The notes under the pieces were generated by a model that saw only the letters and a list, made by a program, of their open reading frames with translations, ran no database searches and was not told the origin of the DNA. The translations under genes and the position numbers were made by a program. Of a stretch of DNA of 27,213 bases, positions 8,286 through 14,050 are shown one piece after another (positions within the stretch are counted from its first letter, which is position 1; the number at the start of each line of letters is the position of its first letter). This stretch comes from an uncultured Eubacterium sp. (GTDB lineage Bacteria; Bacillota_A; Clostridia; Lachnospirales; Lachnospiraceae), in contig CAJUSH010000004.1 of NCBI GenBank assembly GCA_910589045.1, positions 76,871 through 104,083 on the forward strand. The letters run 5' to 3'.

Positions 8286-8347
8286 TCTGTATTACAGAGT
8301 AATTTGAAGAGAAATATTATAAAATGCAGAGAAAAATCTGTAATAGA
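8286..8347. promoter_or_regulatory. Candidate operator sites for the XRE regulator
   Basis: TCTGTA-T-TACAGA at 8286-8298 is a perfect 13-bp palindrome, and a second partial site TCTGTAATAGA lies at 8337-8347. Both are in the divergent spacer between the XRE gene and agrD. A short palindrome with a half-site repeated about 50 bp away is typical of Cro/C1-type operators. Assignment to this regulator is inferred. Confidence 0.45.
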
Positions 8348-8417
8348 TATATTTTTAGCTTTATATGAGTGAAGAAAACCAAAAATAGGAAAAAAGAAGC
8401 CATTCATGTATATGGGG

Positions 8418-8446
8418 TCGAAAAAGGTTTGATTATAGGATATATT
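8418..8446 (+). promoter_or_regulatory. Promoter of agrD-agrB
   Basis: -35 TCGAAA (8418-8423), 17-nt spacer, -10 TATATT (8441-8446). The poor -35 suits an activator-dependent promoter. Predicted transcription start near 8453 leaves a ~40-nt leader before the TTG start of agrD. An alternative is TTGATT at 8429 with a weak downstream -10. Confidence 0.5.
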
Positions 8447-8491
8447 TTTAGTGTAGTATCAATGGTGAATCTAAAGGAAGGGGGGTATTTT

Positions 8492-8647
8492 TTGAAGACA
8501 AGAACATTGTCCCAGACGTCTGCAAAAGGTGTTGCATCCATGCTGGAAAAAATGCTGAGGGTTGAAGCGAATACGACTTCGTGTGGAATAGTATATCAAC
8601 CGAAAACACCAAAGGATTTGCAGAGGTACAGGAGGAAGGCAAAATGA
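8492..8647 (+). CDS. agrD: AgrD-like cyclic lactone autoinducer precursor
   Basis: Precursor of the secreted signalling peptide. With a TTG start the product is 51 aa: an N-terminal amphipathic part (residues 1-26, including GVASMLEKMLRVEAN), a signal core TTSCGIVY, and the C-terminal recognition tail QPKTPKDLQRYRRKAK. The tail matches the AgrD pattern of S. aureus (DEVEVPKEL) and C. perfringens (QPEEPKSL). By analogy the thiolactone ring is C31-G-I-V-Y35. The start is set by AAGGAAGGGGGG ending 6 nt before TTG 8492. An upstream in-frame ATG at 8462 lacks a ribosome binding site and lies within about 10 nt of the predicted transcript start. agrB follows 82 nt later. Confidence 0.88.
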   Translation: MKTRTLSQTSAKGVASMLEKMLRVEANTTSCGIVYQPKTPKDLQRYRRKAK

Positions 8648-8703
8648 GAAGCATTTTTTAAGATGCCTTCCGACGAGACGCCCGTGAGCTGAGCGAACGG
8701 GCG
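8634..8703 (+). promoter_or_regulatory. Tandem hairpins between agrD and agrB
   Basis: The first inverted repeat is GGAAGGCA (8634-8641) with TGCCTTCC (8664-8671); its 5' arm lies within the last codons of agrD. The second is CGCCCG (8679-8684) with CGGGCG (8698-8703). No T-run follows. They may set the ratio of peptide to processing enzyme by mRNA processing or partial termination. The function is inferred. Confidence 0.5.
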
Positions 8704-8729
8704 ATACTTCTTAACAGGAGGAAGCAGTA

Positions 8730-9302
8730 ATGGAGCATTTGGCAGGAATGATCACAACATGGCTCATCAGGCAGGAAGCAATCAGCGAGGACGTGCGAGA
8801 GCTATACGAGTATGCGGCTCACAGCTTCTTTTTGACAATCGCGCCGTTTGTGTATGCGTTGATCATCGGCGGGATGCTGGGAGAGCTAAGGACAGGCCTG
8901 GTTCTCGTGGTTCCGTTTGCAGTAATCAGAAAATACAGCGGCGGCTTCCATGCGAAAAGGGAATGGACATGTCTGGTCAGTTCCTGCCTTTTGCTGTTCG
9001 GATGCATTTTGGCGGCTTCGCGTATTCAGCCAGGTGCATGGTTTAGCGTGCTGGTTTTGCTGGGCACTATCTGGCTGATTTTATTTAGCCCGATTGATTC
9101 GGAAAACCGCAGGCTGGAGCCGGATGAAAGGAAGCAGAGGAAAAAGGAGGCGGCAGTTTTGACACTGATCTTTTTCCTTGTATATATTGCGCTGCTGCTG
9201 TGTGGAGCGGAACGGTATGCGGTCTGTATCGGTGTGGGGATTTTGCAGACAGCGGGTTTGCAGGTACCGTGTATTCTTCAAAAAATGACCGAAAAATTCT
9301 AA
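8730..9302 (+). CDS. agrB: AgrB-like peptide-processing membrane endopeptidase
   Basis: Cuts the AgrD precursor and forms the thiolactone in the membrane. The 190-aa protein has several hydrophobic segments and the family core IRKYSGGFHAKREWTCL, with catalytic His74 and Cys81 seven residues apart, as in S. aureus AgrB (His77/Cys84). Length is normal for the family. The ribosome binding site AGGAGG precedes the ATG. It is the second gene of the agrD-agrB unit, and its stop codon overlaps the start of the activator box for the next gene. Confidence 0.96.
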   Translation: MEHLAGMITTWLIRQEAISEDVRELYEYAAHSFFLTIAPFVYALIIGGMLGELRTGLVLVVPFAVIRKYSGGFHAKREWTCLVSSCLLLFGCILAASRIQPGAWFSVLVLLGTIWLILFSPIDSENRRLEPDERKQRKKEAAVLTLIFFLVYIALLLCGAERYAVCIGVGILQTAGLQVPCILQKMTEKF

Positions 9303-9355
9303 AATGTGTCATTTCATTCCAAATGGGTTGAAAAATAGAGTGAATGGGCTATGAT
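9301..9355 (+). promoter_or_regulatory. Promoter of the secreted protein gene with 19-bp activator box
   Basis: Box AAAATGTGTCATTTCATTC (9301-9319), 8 nt, -35 TTGAAA (9328-9333), 16-nt spacer, -10 TATGAT (9350-9355). The box end is 30 nt from the -10, exactly as at the regulator-kinase promoter. The first two bases of the box belong to the agrB stop codon. Confidence 0.75.
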
Positions 9356-9408
9356 GATAGTAGCCATTGATTCTATAAAAATAATTTGAATATGAAGGAG
9401 AATTGACT

Positions 9409-10281
9409 ATGAAAAAATGTATAAGTATATTTTTGTCAGTTGTGATGATTATTTCTATGAGCATATCGGCTTTTGCAAATACGGCAGAAAATAAAGATGT
9501 ATTTTGTATTGACAATTATACGCAATATACTATTGATTTTTCTGAAACAACGTCCAAGATACGCAGTGCAGAAACTGGTTCAATTGATGACGCTATATCG
9601 TATGTGAAGTCGCTGGAATTGGGAGATACAGAATATTCTTACATAGAAGAAGCGTGTCTGAATGAATTGTATGGGTACAAAGAGGACGATGTCGTACTCG
9701 AAAGTTATACAGTGCTTGTACCTAAAACCAGAGCGAGGCAATATTATGGCACATACGCGGGTCATGATTTCTATTATGAATATACATCAGTCGCTAATAT
9801 GCGTCGGGATACAATTGGAGAGAAAAAAAGCGCAGCTAATGAATCTAGATGGAAACAATGGGTTCTTGGGACGATGGATTTGGCAATGTGCTGGAGAACC
9901 AGAACTTGGAGTATCCCTTATACAATTGTTAGAATCGCAACTGGAATATCTGATCCTGCCGTTATTCATTATGGATCGTATAACCAGCATGTTGAACAGT
10001 TCACAAATACTGTAACGCGTTCGATTTTTAGGAAGGGAAGTAGTAAAGCGGGTTATCAGGATCAGACAAGTTCGCTAAAGGTTAGTTCATATATTTGTCC
10101 AGTGGGTGTTACATCTGGTTCTGATTTTATTTACTATGGAGATACATATAATGGGGTAATTCAGGCAAATGACTTAAGCAAAAATTCAATACTCCAATTA
10201 GCAAACACTTATTCCAACCATGGTAGCCAGGTTTTTTATAGTGTTACAAGCTATCGAGTAACAGAAAACTGGAATAAGTGA
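9409..10281 (+). CDS. Secreted protein of unknown function, probable agr output
   Basis: I do not recognise the family. The 290-aa product has a clear Sec signal peptide (MKKCISIFLSVVMIISMSIS, cleavage likely after AFA at about residue 22). The N-terminal half is acidic and the C-terminal half is rich in Tyr, Ser and Thr (about 105-290), with one hydrophobic stretch WSIPYTIVRIATGIS. There is no lipobox, sortase motif or choline-binding repeat. ATG 9409 is chosen because AAGGAG lies 8 nt upstream; TTG at 9403 would be too close. It is AT-rich. Its promoter shares the 19-bp box with the LytTR regulator operon, so it is likely induced by the quorum-sensing circuit. It could be a toxin, a bacteriocin-like protein or a surface factor; none can be shown. 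Confidence 0.85.
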   Translation: MKKCISIFLSVVMIISMSISAFANTAENKDVFCIDNYTQYTIDFSETTSKIRSAETGSIDDAISYVKSLELGDTEYSYIEEACLNELYGYKEDDVVLESYTVLVPKTRARQYYGTYAGHDFYYEYTSVANMRRDTIGEKKSAANESRWKQWVLGTMDLAMCWRTRTWSIPYTIVRIATGISDPAVIHYGSYNQHVEQFTNTVTRSIFRKGSSKAGYQDQTSSLKVSSYICPVGVTSGSDFIYYGDTYNGVIQANDLSKNSILQLANTYSNHGSQVFYSVTSYRVTENWNK

Positions 10282-10369
10282 CAGCATTTTTGTAGCAATT
10301 GCTATAAATATATATGTGCCTCATAGAGTAATCAGTTTAGCTTCATAAGCGTCATGGAGGGAGATTATT

Positions 10370-10594
10370 GTGGATAAAAAATGTCCTTATTGCAATAGAG
10401 AAATGGAATTGGGATACATTCAATGTCGTGATAGCTTTTGTTGGGCCAAGAAAAAACGCTTTTCGGCGGCACTTTCAGGTCTGAGTAAAACATCCGTGAA
10501 GCTGGCTGCAAGTCAATTTTTTTCTGAGGCTGTGGTGGAAGCATATCTTTGCAGAGCATGTAAAAAAATAGTGATTGACTATAGTGGGAAATGA
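10370..10594 (+). CDS. Small zinc-ribbon protein (DUF6487-like)
   Basis: A 74-aa protein starting at GTG 10370 after a GGAGGGA ribosome binding site. It has two CxxC knuckles: CPYC at residues 5-8 and CRAC near residue 62, with the spacer block EMELGYIQCRDSFCWAKKK between them. This layout fits the DUF6487 zinc-ribbon family, small proteins of unknown function. A perfect inverted repeat directly follows the stop. Its 5' end is partly duplicated 260 bp downstream as a broken copy. Confidence 0.8.
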   Translation: MDKKCPYCNREMELGYIQCRDSFCWAKKKRFSAALSGLSKTSVKLAASQFFSEAVVEAYLCRACKKIVIDYSGK

Positions 10595-10640
10595 AAAGCG
10601 GCGTTTCTGTTTCAAGGTTAAAGAGGTAGAAACGCCCTTT
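10595..10640 (+). terminator. Stem-loop after the zinc-ribbon gene
   Basis: AAAG-c-GGCGTTTCT (10595-10608) pairs with AGAAACGCC-CTTT (10628-10640), giving a 13-bp stem with one bulged base and a 19-nt loop. It starts right after the stop codon. The T-run is short, so termination is probable but not certain. Confidence 0.5.
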
Positions 10641-10641
10641 G

Positions 10642-10683
10642 TGCCCGTATTGCAATAAAGAAATGGAATTGGAATACATTTGA
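10642..10683 (+). pseudogene. Broken duplicate of the zinc-ribbon gene 5' end
   Basis: The sequence encodes CPYCNKEMELEYI followed by a stop, matching residues 5-17 of the gene at 10370. About 35 of 39 bases are identical to 10382-10420. It has no start codon of its own in good context and ends where a different gene fragment begins. Confidence 0.75.
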
Positions 10684-10690
10684 TTCCTCG

Positions 10691-10768
10691 GCGGTTTTTG
10701 CTGTCCTCGTTGGTATGACGGGTGCAAGCTTGCATGCAGTCCAGCGGAAAAACAAGGATTCAAGCATT
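10691..10768 (+). pseudogene. Duplicated signal-peptide fragment of the RCC1-like gene
   Basis: Translates as AVFAVLVGMTGASLHAVQRKNKDS and is closely similar at DNA level to 14090-14167, the signal-peptide region of the gene at 14051 (VVFAMLVGMTGVSLHAAQRENKDS). It lacks a start codon and the rest of the gene. Together with the preceding fragment it forms a mosaic of two unrelated gene pieces. Confidence 0.8.
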
Positions 10769-10786
10769 TTAGGAGGCGACACAGTT

Positions 10787-10984
10787 ATGAAGCAAACAGC
10801 CTATTTAAAAAAATTATTTTATTGGATGCTGCTTTTGCTTATATTTAATAACGGAATTCTGATAGCGGCAACCATTGGTATCATAGACTTAACGAGGATG
10901 ACGGCAGGCTTTAATGCTTTTACGATTGCGGGTTTAATAAAGGAATTGTATCATAAAGCAAATGGCAAGGATTTAAATGAATAA
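10787..10984 (+). CDS. Small membrane protein, unknown
   Basis: 65 aa, MKQTAYLKKLFYWMLLLLIF..., with a long hydrophobic segment at about residues 9-34, likely one or two membrane passes, and a charged C-terminus (KELYHKANGKDLNE). The frame is open further upstream to 10715 through the duplicated fragment, but AGGAGG lies 10-11 nt before ATG 10787, which is preferred. I do not recognise the family. It may be a real short gene or the 5' part of a decayed membrane-protein gene continuing downstream. Confidence 0.55.
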   Translation: MKQTAYLKKLFYWMLLLLIFNNGILIAATIGIIDLTRMTAGFNAFTIAGLIKELYHKANGKDLNE

Positions 10985-10990
10985 TATTGA

Positions 10991-11213
10991 GAGGCAAAAA
11001 GGCATCCGGGTCAAGGGGCTATTACAAGCGAGGGAAAAATTATAATTCTTATTTTATATGCTGCTCTTTTGGCTACGATCGCTTTTGTTTCCGGTTTTTT
11101 GACAACCAAGCAGCAGCTTTTTCAAAATTCATGTCAATGGAGTAAATCCATATCAGACGGAGCTCAGGCTCGTTTTATGGATTCTCGTGATTGATTTTTA
11201 AGTCAAAAAATCA
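10991..11213 (+). pseudogene. Possible decayed membrane-protein remnant
   Basis: From 10991 to 11194 one frame is open without a start codon and contains a hydrophobic stretch (IIILILYAALLATIAFVSGF). Near 11120 another frame becomes more protein-like (HVNGVNPYQTELRLVLWILV) and ends at about 11213. This pattern would fit a frameshifted relic, but no family is recognised. The rest of the 10985-11653 stretch contains the inverted-repeat element, a promoter and hairpins listed separately. Confidence 0.3.
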
Positions 11214-11248
11214 GGCAGAATCAGGAAAGAGGGAGTTTCACATTACAA

Positions 11249-11394
11249 GTTACTATTCACGGCTCAGGAGCCGCTCATAGTAACGATTCGGGGCGATATT
11301 CAGAGTTTTGCTTCGCAAAAATCGCCCCTCACACCTGAATCATGTTCTTACGGACTGCGCAGTAAATGCGCATTCCTGACCCGTGAAAAGTAAC
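11249..11394 (-). mobile_element. MITE-like element with 8-bp target duplication (copy 1)
   Basis: Terminal inverted repeats GTTACTATTCACGG (11249-11262) and CCGTGAAAAGTAAC (11381-11394) match at 13 of 14 positions. They are flanked by a perfect direct repeat CATTACAA at 11241-11248 and 11395-11402, the mark of a transposition event. The 146-bp body has no coding capacity. It includes a strong hairpin (GGGGCGAT 11290-11297 with ATCGCCCC 11321-11328, enclosing TTTTGC/GCAAAA) and a terminal hairpin (GTTACTAT/ATAGTAAC at 11249-11284). A diverged relative lies at 23806-23920 in the other orientation. An 8-bp duplication fits IS66-type transposases, among others. Confidence 0.85.
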
Positions 11395-11433
11395 CATTAC
11401 AATTCAGCGACGGTGTGTGATACAAAAATATGG

Positions 11434-11462
11434 TTGCGGGTTTATCCGGGAGATGCTATACT
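11434..11462 (+). promoter_or_regulatory. Promoter upstream of the Rpn-type gene
   Basis: -35 TTGCGG (11434-11439), 17-nt spacer, -10 TATACT (11457-11462). The resulting leader of about 185 nt holds a hairpin CAGGGCG-AAAA-CGCCTG (11515-11531) followed by a T-rich stretch, and a long-loop pair GGCAGG/CCTGCC (11593-11631) just before the ribosome binding site. The leader could attenuate expression; that part is inferred. Confidence 0.55.
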
Positions 11463-11653
11463 TTTCACAAAGCAAACGGTTCTTCATTTATGAGAAGAAT
11501 ATCTTTTCCATATACAGGGCGAAAACGCCTGTCTATTTTATTCTGGAATTTATTTTAAACGGAAAATCTTGCTTTTATTTCATTTAAATAAGGGCAGGGT
11601 TTTATGCTTTCAGATACATAGGAATCCTGCCATGATACAAGGGAGGATATCGT

Positions 11654-12535
11654 ATGAGTGGAAACAGAGAGTATCGAAGCGATGTGTTTTGCCTTTTATT
11701 CAGGGACAAACGCCGCGCTTTGGAGCTGTACAATGCATTGAACGGATCGTTCTATGACGATCCGGGGCAGGTTGAAACTGTCGAATTGGGGAATGGAGGG
11801 ATTTCCCTGAGTGTGAGGAATGATGCGTCTTTTATCTTGGATGCACATTTAAATATTTACGAACACGAATCTACCATATGCCCTAATATGCCGTTGCGCT
11901 GCCTGATTTACTTTACAACAATTGTACATGGGCGTTTTTGGAACAAAAATATTTACGGCAGAAGGTTGGTTAAAATAGCGGCGCCGCATTTTATAGTTTT
12001 TTATAATGGGACGGAGGAAGCCCCGGCACAGTACAGGCTTAAGCTATCGGATGCCTTTGAGCACAGTACCGGAGAACCGGAAATCGAACTGACATGTCTG
12101 GTATACAACATTAACAAAGGAAAGAATCCGGCGCTGATGGCACAGAGTCCGACGTTGCGTGACTATATGTATTTTGTAGATCTGGTGCGGAAGTATGACG
12201 CGAAGACGAATCATGCCGATCTGGCGAGAGCAATCAAGCTGGCGATCAGGCAATGCATAACAGAGAATGTGCTTAAAAATTTCTTGAAGAAACATTACAC
12301 GGAGGTGGTGAAGATGATGCAGTGGGATTTTACGTTTGAGCACCGGCTGGAGCTGGAACGGGAGGAAGCAAGAGAAGAAGGAAGAGAAGAAGGCAAGGAG
12401 GATGGCCGCAGGCAGGAGGCAAATGATATTATGGAGGTTGCCCGCGCCCTGCGATCGGGTGCATCGAACGATGACTTAAAGAAAAAATACCGCTTATCAA
12501 CAATTGAGCATGCAAGGGAGCTGCTTCAAATCTAA
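11654..12535 (+). CDS. Rpn-family PD-(D/E)XK nuclease / putative transposase
   Basis: 293-aa protein of the Rpn (recombination-promoting nuclease) superfamily, whose studied members cut DNA and raise RecA-independent recombination. The core is D63 in FILDAHLNIYE, E70 in the YEHEST motif, and PNMPLRCLIYF, followed by YGRRLVKIAAPHFIVFYNGT, all typical. The usual text is YEHQST; here the Gln is Glu (E72). The C-terminus has the characteristic charged repeat EEAREEGREEGKEDGRRQE (about 237-255) and a short helical end. The ATG follows GGGAGG. Rpn genes are often mobile, spread as single-gene cargo and vary in copy number, matching this island. It is complete, with no frameshift. Confidence 0.88.
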   Translation: MSGNREYRSDVFCLLFRDKRRALELYNALNGSFYDDPGQVETVELGNGGISLSVRNDASFILDAHLNIYEHESTICPNMPLRCLIYFTTIVHGRFWNKNIYGRRLVKIAAPHFIVFYNGTEEAPAQYRLKLSDAFEHSTGEPEIELTCLVYNINKGKNPALMAQSPTLRDYMYFVDLVRKYDAKTNHADLARAIKLAIRQCITENVLKNFLKKHYTEVVKMMQWDFTFEHRLELEREEAREEGREEGKEDGRRQEANDIMEVARALRSGASNDDLKKKYRLSTIEHARELLQI

Positions 12536-12640
12536 ACACGGCGTTTTTTAACGAAAAAGCCATGGCGGGTGCTTTTCGCTGTCCTCAAAAAGTGTGCATG
12601 CTCATGCTCAAAAGGCATACAAAAGCATATGATACAAGTA

Positions 12641-12670
12641 TTGGACATAAAACCTGTGACTATTTATAAT
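12641..12670 (+). promoter_or_regulatory. Promoter of the Ig-flavodoxin gene
   Basis: -35 TTGGAC (12641-12646), 18-nt spacer, -10 TATAAT (12665-12670), about 70 nt before the start codon. Between the Rpn stop and this promoter there is only a weak hairpin (GGC...TTTTT/AAAAA...GCC, 12540-12561). Confidence 0.6.
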
Positions 12671-12739
12671 GAGACTGACCGGTAACGAAGAACGGAAAAG
12701 CTGCAGCGCTTATAAGAAAATTGCACAGGAGGTTTCGGA

Positions 12740-13633
12740 ATGAAAAAAAGAATCACAGCATTTTTGGTGGCAGTCATGTTTCTATTGTCGCTGGCGGTTT
12801 TGGCAACGGATATGGCCGTGGAAGCAGCGGGGGCAAACGCGGTTCAATCTGTTGCCGTCCGTATCGGCAGTAAAAACGTAGCAAAAAAAACACATACGCT
12901 TACAGCAGGGGCAAGTGCACAGCTAAAGGTGTCCGGATCGCCTGCGGGAGCGGTGAAGTCCATCCGTTATGCATCGAAGGACAGTGGGATTGCGTCTGTA
13001 AATAAAAACGGGAAGGTAACGGCGAAGCGCGCCGGTACCACAAGAATTAACATTACCGTCACAGGGAGGAACAACAAAAAGCTGTCCACATGGGTGAAAA
13101 TCAAAGTGAGAGAGCGTGCATCCACACCATCCGCAGGCAGTCAAAAAGTGCTTGTCGCATATTTTTCCGCTACGAATACGACAAAAAAAATTGCGGGGTA
13201 TATCGCAGACGGTCTTGATGCGGATTTGTATGAGATCGTGCCTGAGCAGCCCTACACCTCCGCCGACCTGAATTATGGCGATTCGTCCAGCCGCACGACC
13301 ATTGAGATGAATGATCCGGATGCGCGGCCGGCCATTTCGGGGAAGGTTGCGGATATGGCGCAGTATGACATTGTGTTTGTGGGTTATCCGATCTGGTGGG
13401 GTGAAGCTCCCCGGATTATCAGTACATTTTTGGAGAGCTATGATTTTTCCGGCAAGACAATCGTACCGTTTTGCACATCCGGCAGCAGCGGCATTGGCTC
13501 GAGCGCGGCAAACCTGCGAACGCTCACAAAGGGAGCCGACTGGCTCGCAGGAAGGCGCTTTAGCGGCAGTGCATCCCGCAGTACGGTAATTGAATGGGTG
13601 AACGGACTCGGACTTGGGTTGACTGCAAAATAG
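12740..13633 (+). CDS. Exported protein: bacterial Ig-like domain plus flavodoxin
   Basis: 297 aa in three parts. Residues 1-30 form a Sec signal peptide ending near VEAAG. Residues 35-123 resemble a Big_2 (BID_2) Ig-like domain (IRYASKDSGIASVNKNGKVT, AKRAGTTRINITVTG). Residues 136-292 are a flavodoxin with the FMN phosphate loop FSATNTT (142-148) and the isoalloxazine-loop region YPIWWGEAP (216-224). Flavodoxins shuttle electrons on FMN and are normally cytoplasmic. The signal peptide and Ig domain imply an extracellular or wall-associated version, probably reductive. RBS AGGAGG precedes the ATG. A transposase remnant begins within 10 nt of the stop, so the true C-terminus may be slightly altered. 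Confidence 0.9.
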   Translation: MKKRITAFLVAVMFLLSLAVLATDMAVEAAGANAVQSVAVRIGSKNVAKKTHTLTAGASAQLKVSGSPAGAVKSIRYASKDSGIASVNKNGKVTAKRAGTTRINITVTGRNNKKLSTWVKIKVRERASTPSAGSQKVLVAYFSATNTTKKIAGYIADGLDADLYEIVPEQPYTSADLNYGDSSSRTTIEMNDPDARPAISGKVADMAQYDIVFVGYPIWWGEAPRIISTFLESYDFSGKTIVPFCTSGSSGIGSSAANLRTLTKGADWLAGRRFSGSASRSTVIEWVNGLGLGLTAK

Positions 13634-13642
13634 CAGCAGGGA

Positions 13643-13939
13643 GTAACAGTTCAGCTCAGGACTTTGCACTTATCATCCGGGAACAGAACCAGTATATCCG
13701 GGAGCTGAACCTCACGGTCAAGAAGCTGCGAAAAGAACGGGATGAATACTCTTTTTCACGCAAAAAAATCACCGGACAGTGGATGGATGTTCTTGAAGAT
13801 GTCAAGAAAGAACACGAAAAAGAAGTGAAAAAACCCAACTATGCCGCGAGTTCTCATCGAAAAGCAGACAGGAACAGGATGCACTGTTAGCGGCGCTTCT
13901 TGAGATCGTGTCCTATTTCCCCGCCCCGTGAAAAGTAAC
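13643..13939 (+). mobile_element. IS66-like element remnant
   Basis: A coding stretch with no start reads FALIIREQNQYIRELN..TVKKLRKERDEY, then a charged coiled coil (DVLEDVKKEHEKEVKK) to about 13838. It resembles the coiled-coil N-terminus of IS66-family transposases. A shift of frame near 13870 continues it as QEQDALLAALLEIVSYFPAP to a stop at 13930. The right end CCGTGAAAAGTAAC (13926-13939) is identical to that of the element at 11249. The left side GTAACAGTTCAGCTCAGG (13643-13660) resembles that element's left end with small gaps. So this is probably a collapsed member of the parent family, with nearly all of the transposase lost. Confidence 0.55.
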
Positions 13940-13978
13940 GCGGGGACTAAAAAATGAAACCAAATTTATGTAAACCTA

Positions 13979-14007
13979 TTGATAAGCAGTGCGGACAGGT
14001 ATATAAT
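13979..14007 (+). promoter_or_regulatory. Promoter of the RCC1-like gene
   Basis: -35 TTGATA (13979-13984), 17-nt spacer, -10 TATAAT (14002-14007): a near-consensus sigma-A promoter 44 nt upstream of the start codon. Confidence 0.75.
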
Positions 14008-14050
14008 GGGTGTAATCATTAATCCCATAACAAGCAAAGGAGAACATTTT

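Noticed and set aside
8401..8446. A third copy of the 19-bp activator box upstream of the agrD promoter (GCCATTCATGTATATGGGG)
   Set aside because: Similarity needs gaps and the CATTC core sits 35, not 30, nt from the -10. Too weak to claim, although the agrD promoter is a logical target.
8369..8491. N-terminal extension of agrD from GTG 8369 or ATG 8462
   Set aside because: No ribosome binding site, overlap with the predicted promoter, and a length and composition unlike AgrD.
10985..11653. CRISPR array or tRNA in the longest gene-poor stretch
   Set aside because: No regularly spaced repeats and no cloverleaf; the repeats here are the terminal and internal inverted repeats of one mobile element.
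13636..13947. Target duplication around the IS66-like remnant (GCAGGGA versus GCGGGGA)
   Set aside because: One mismatch and out of register with the element ends; may be chance.
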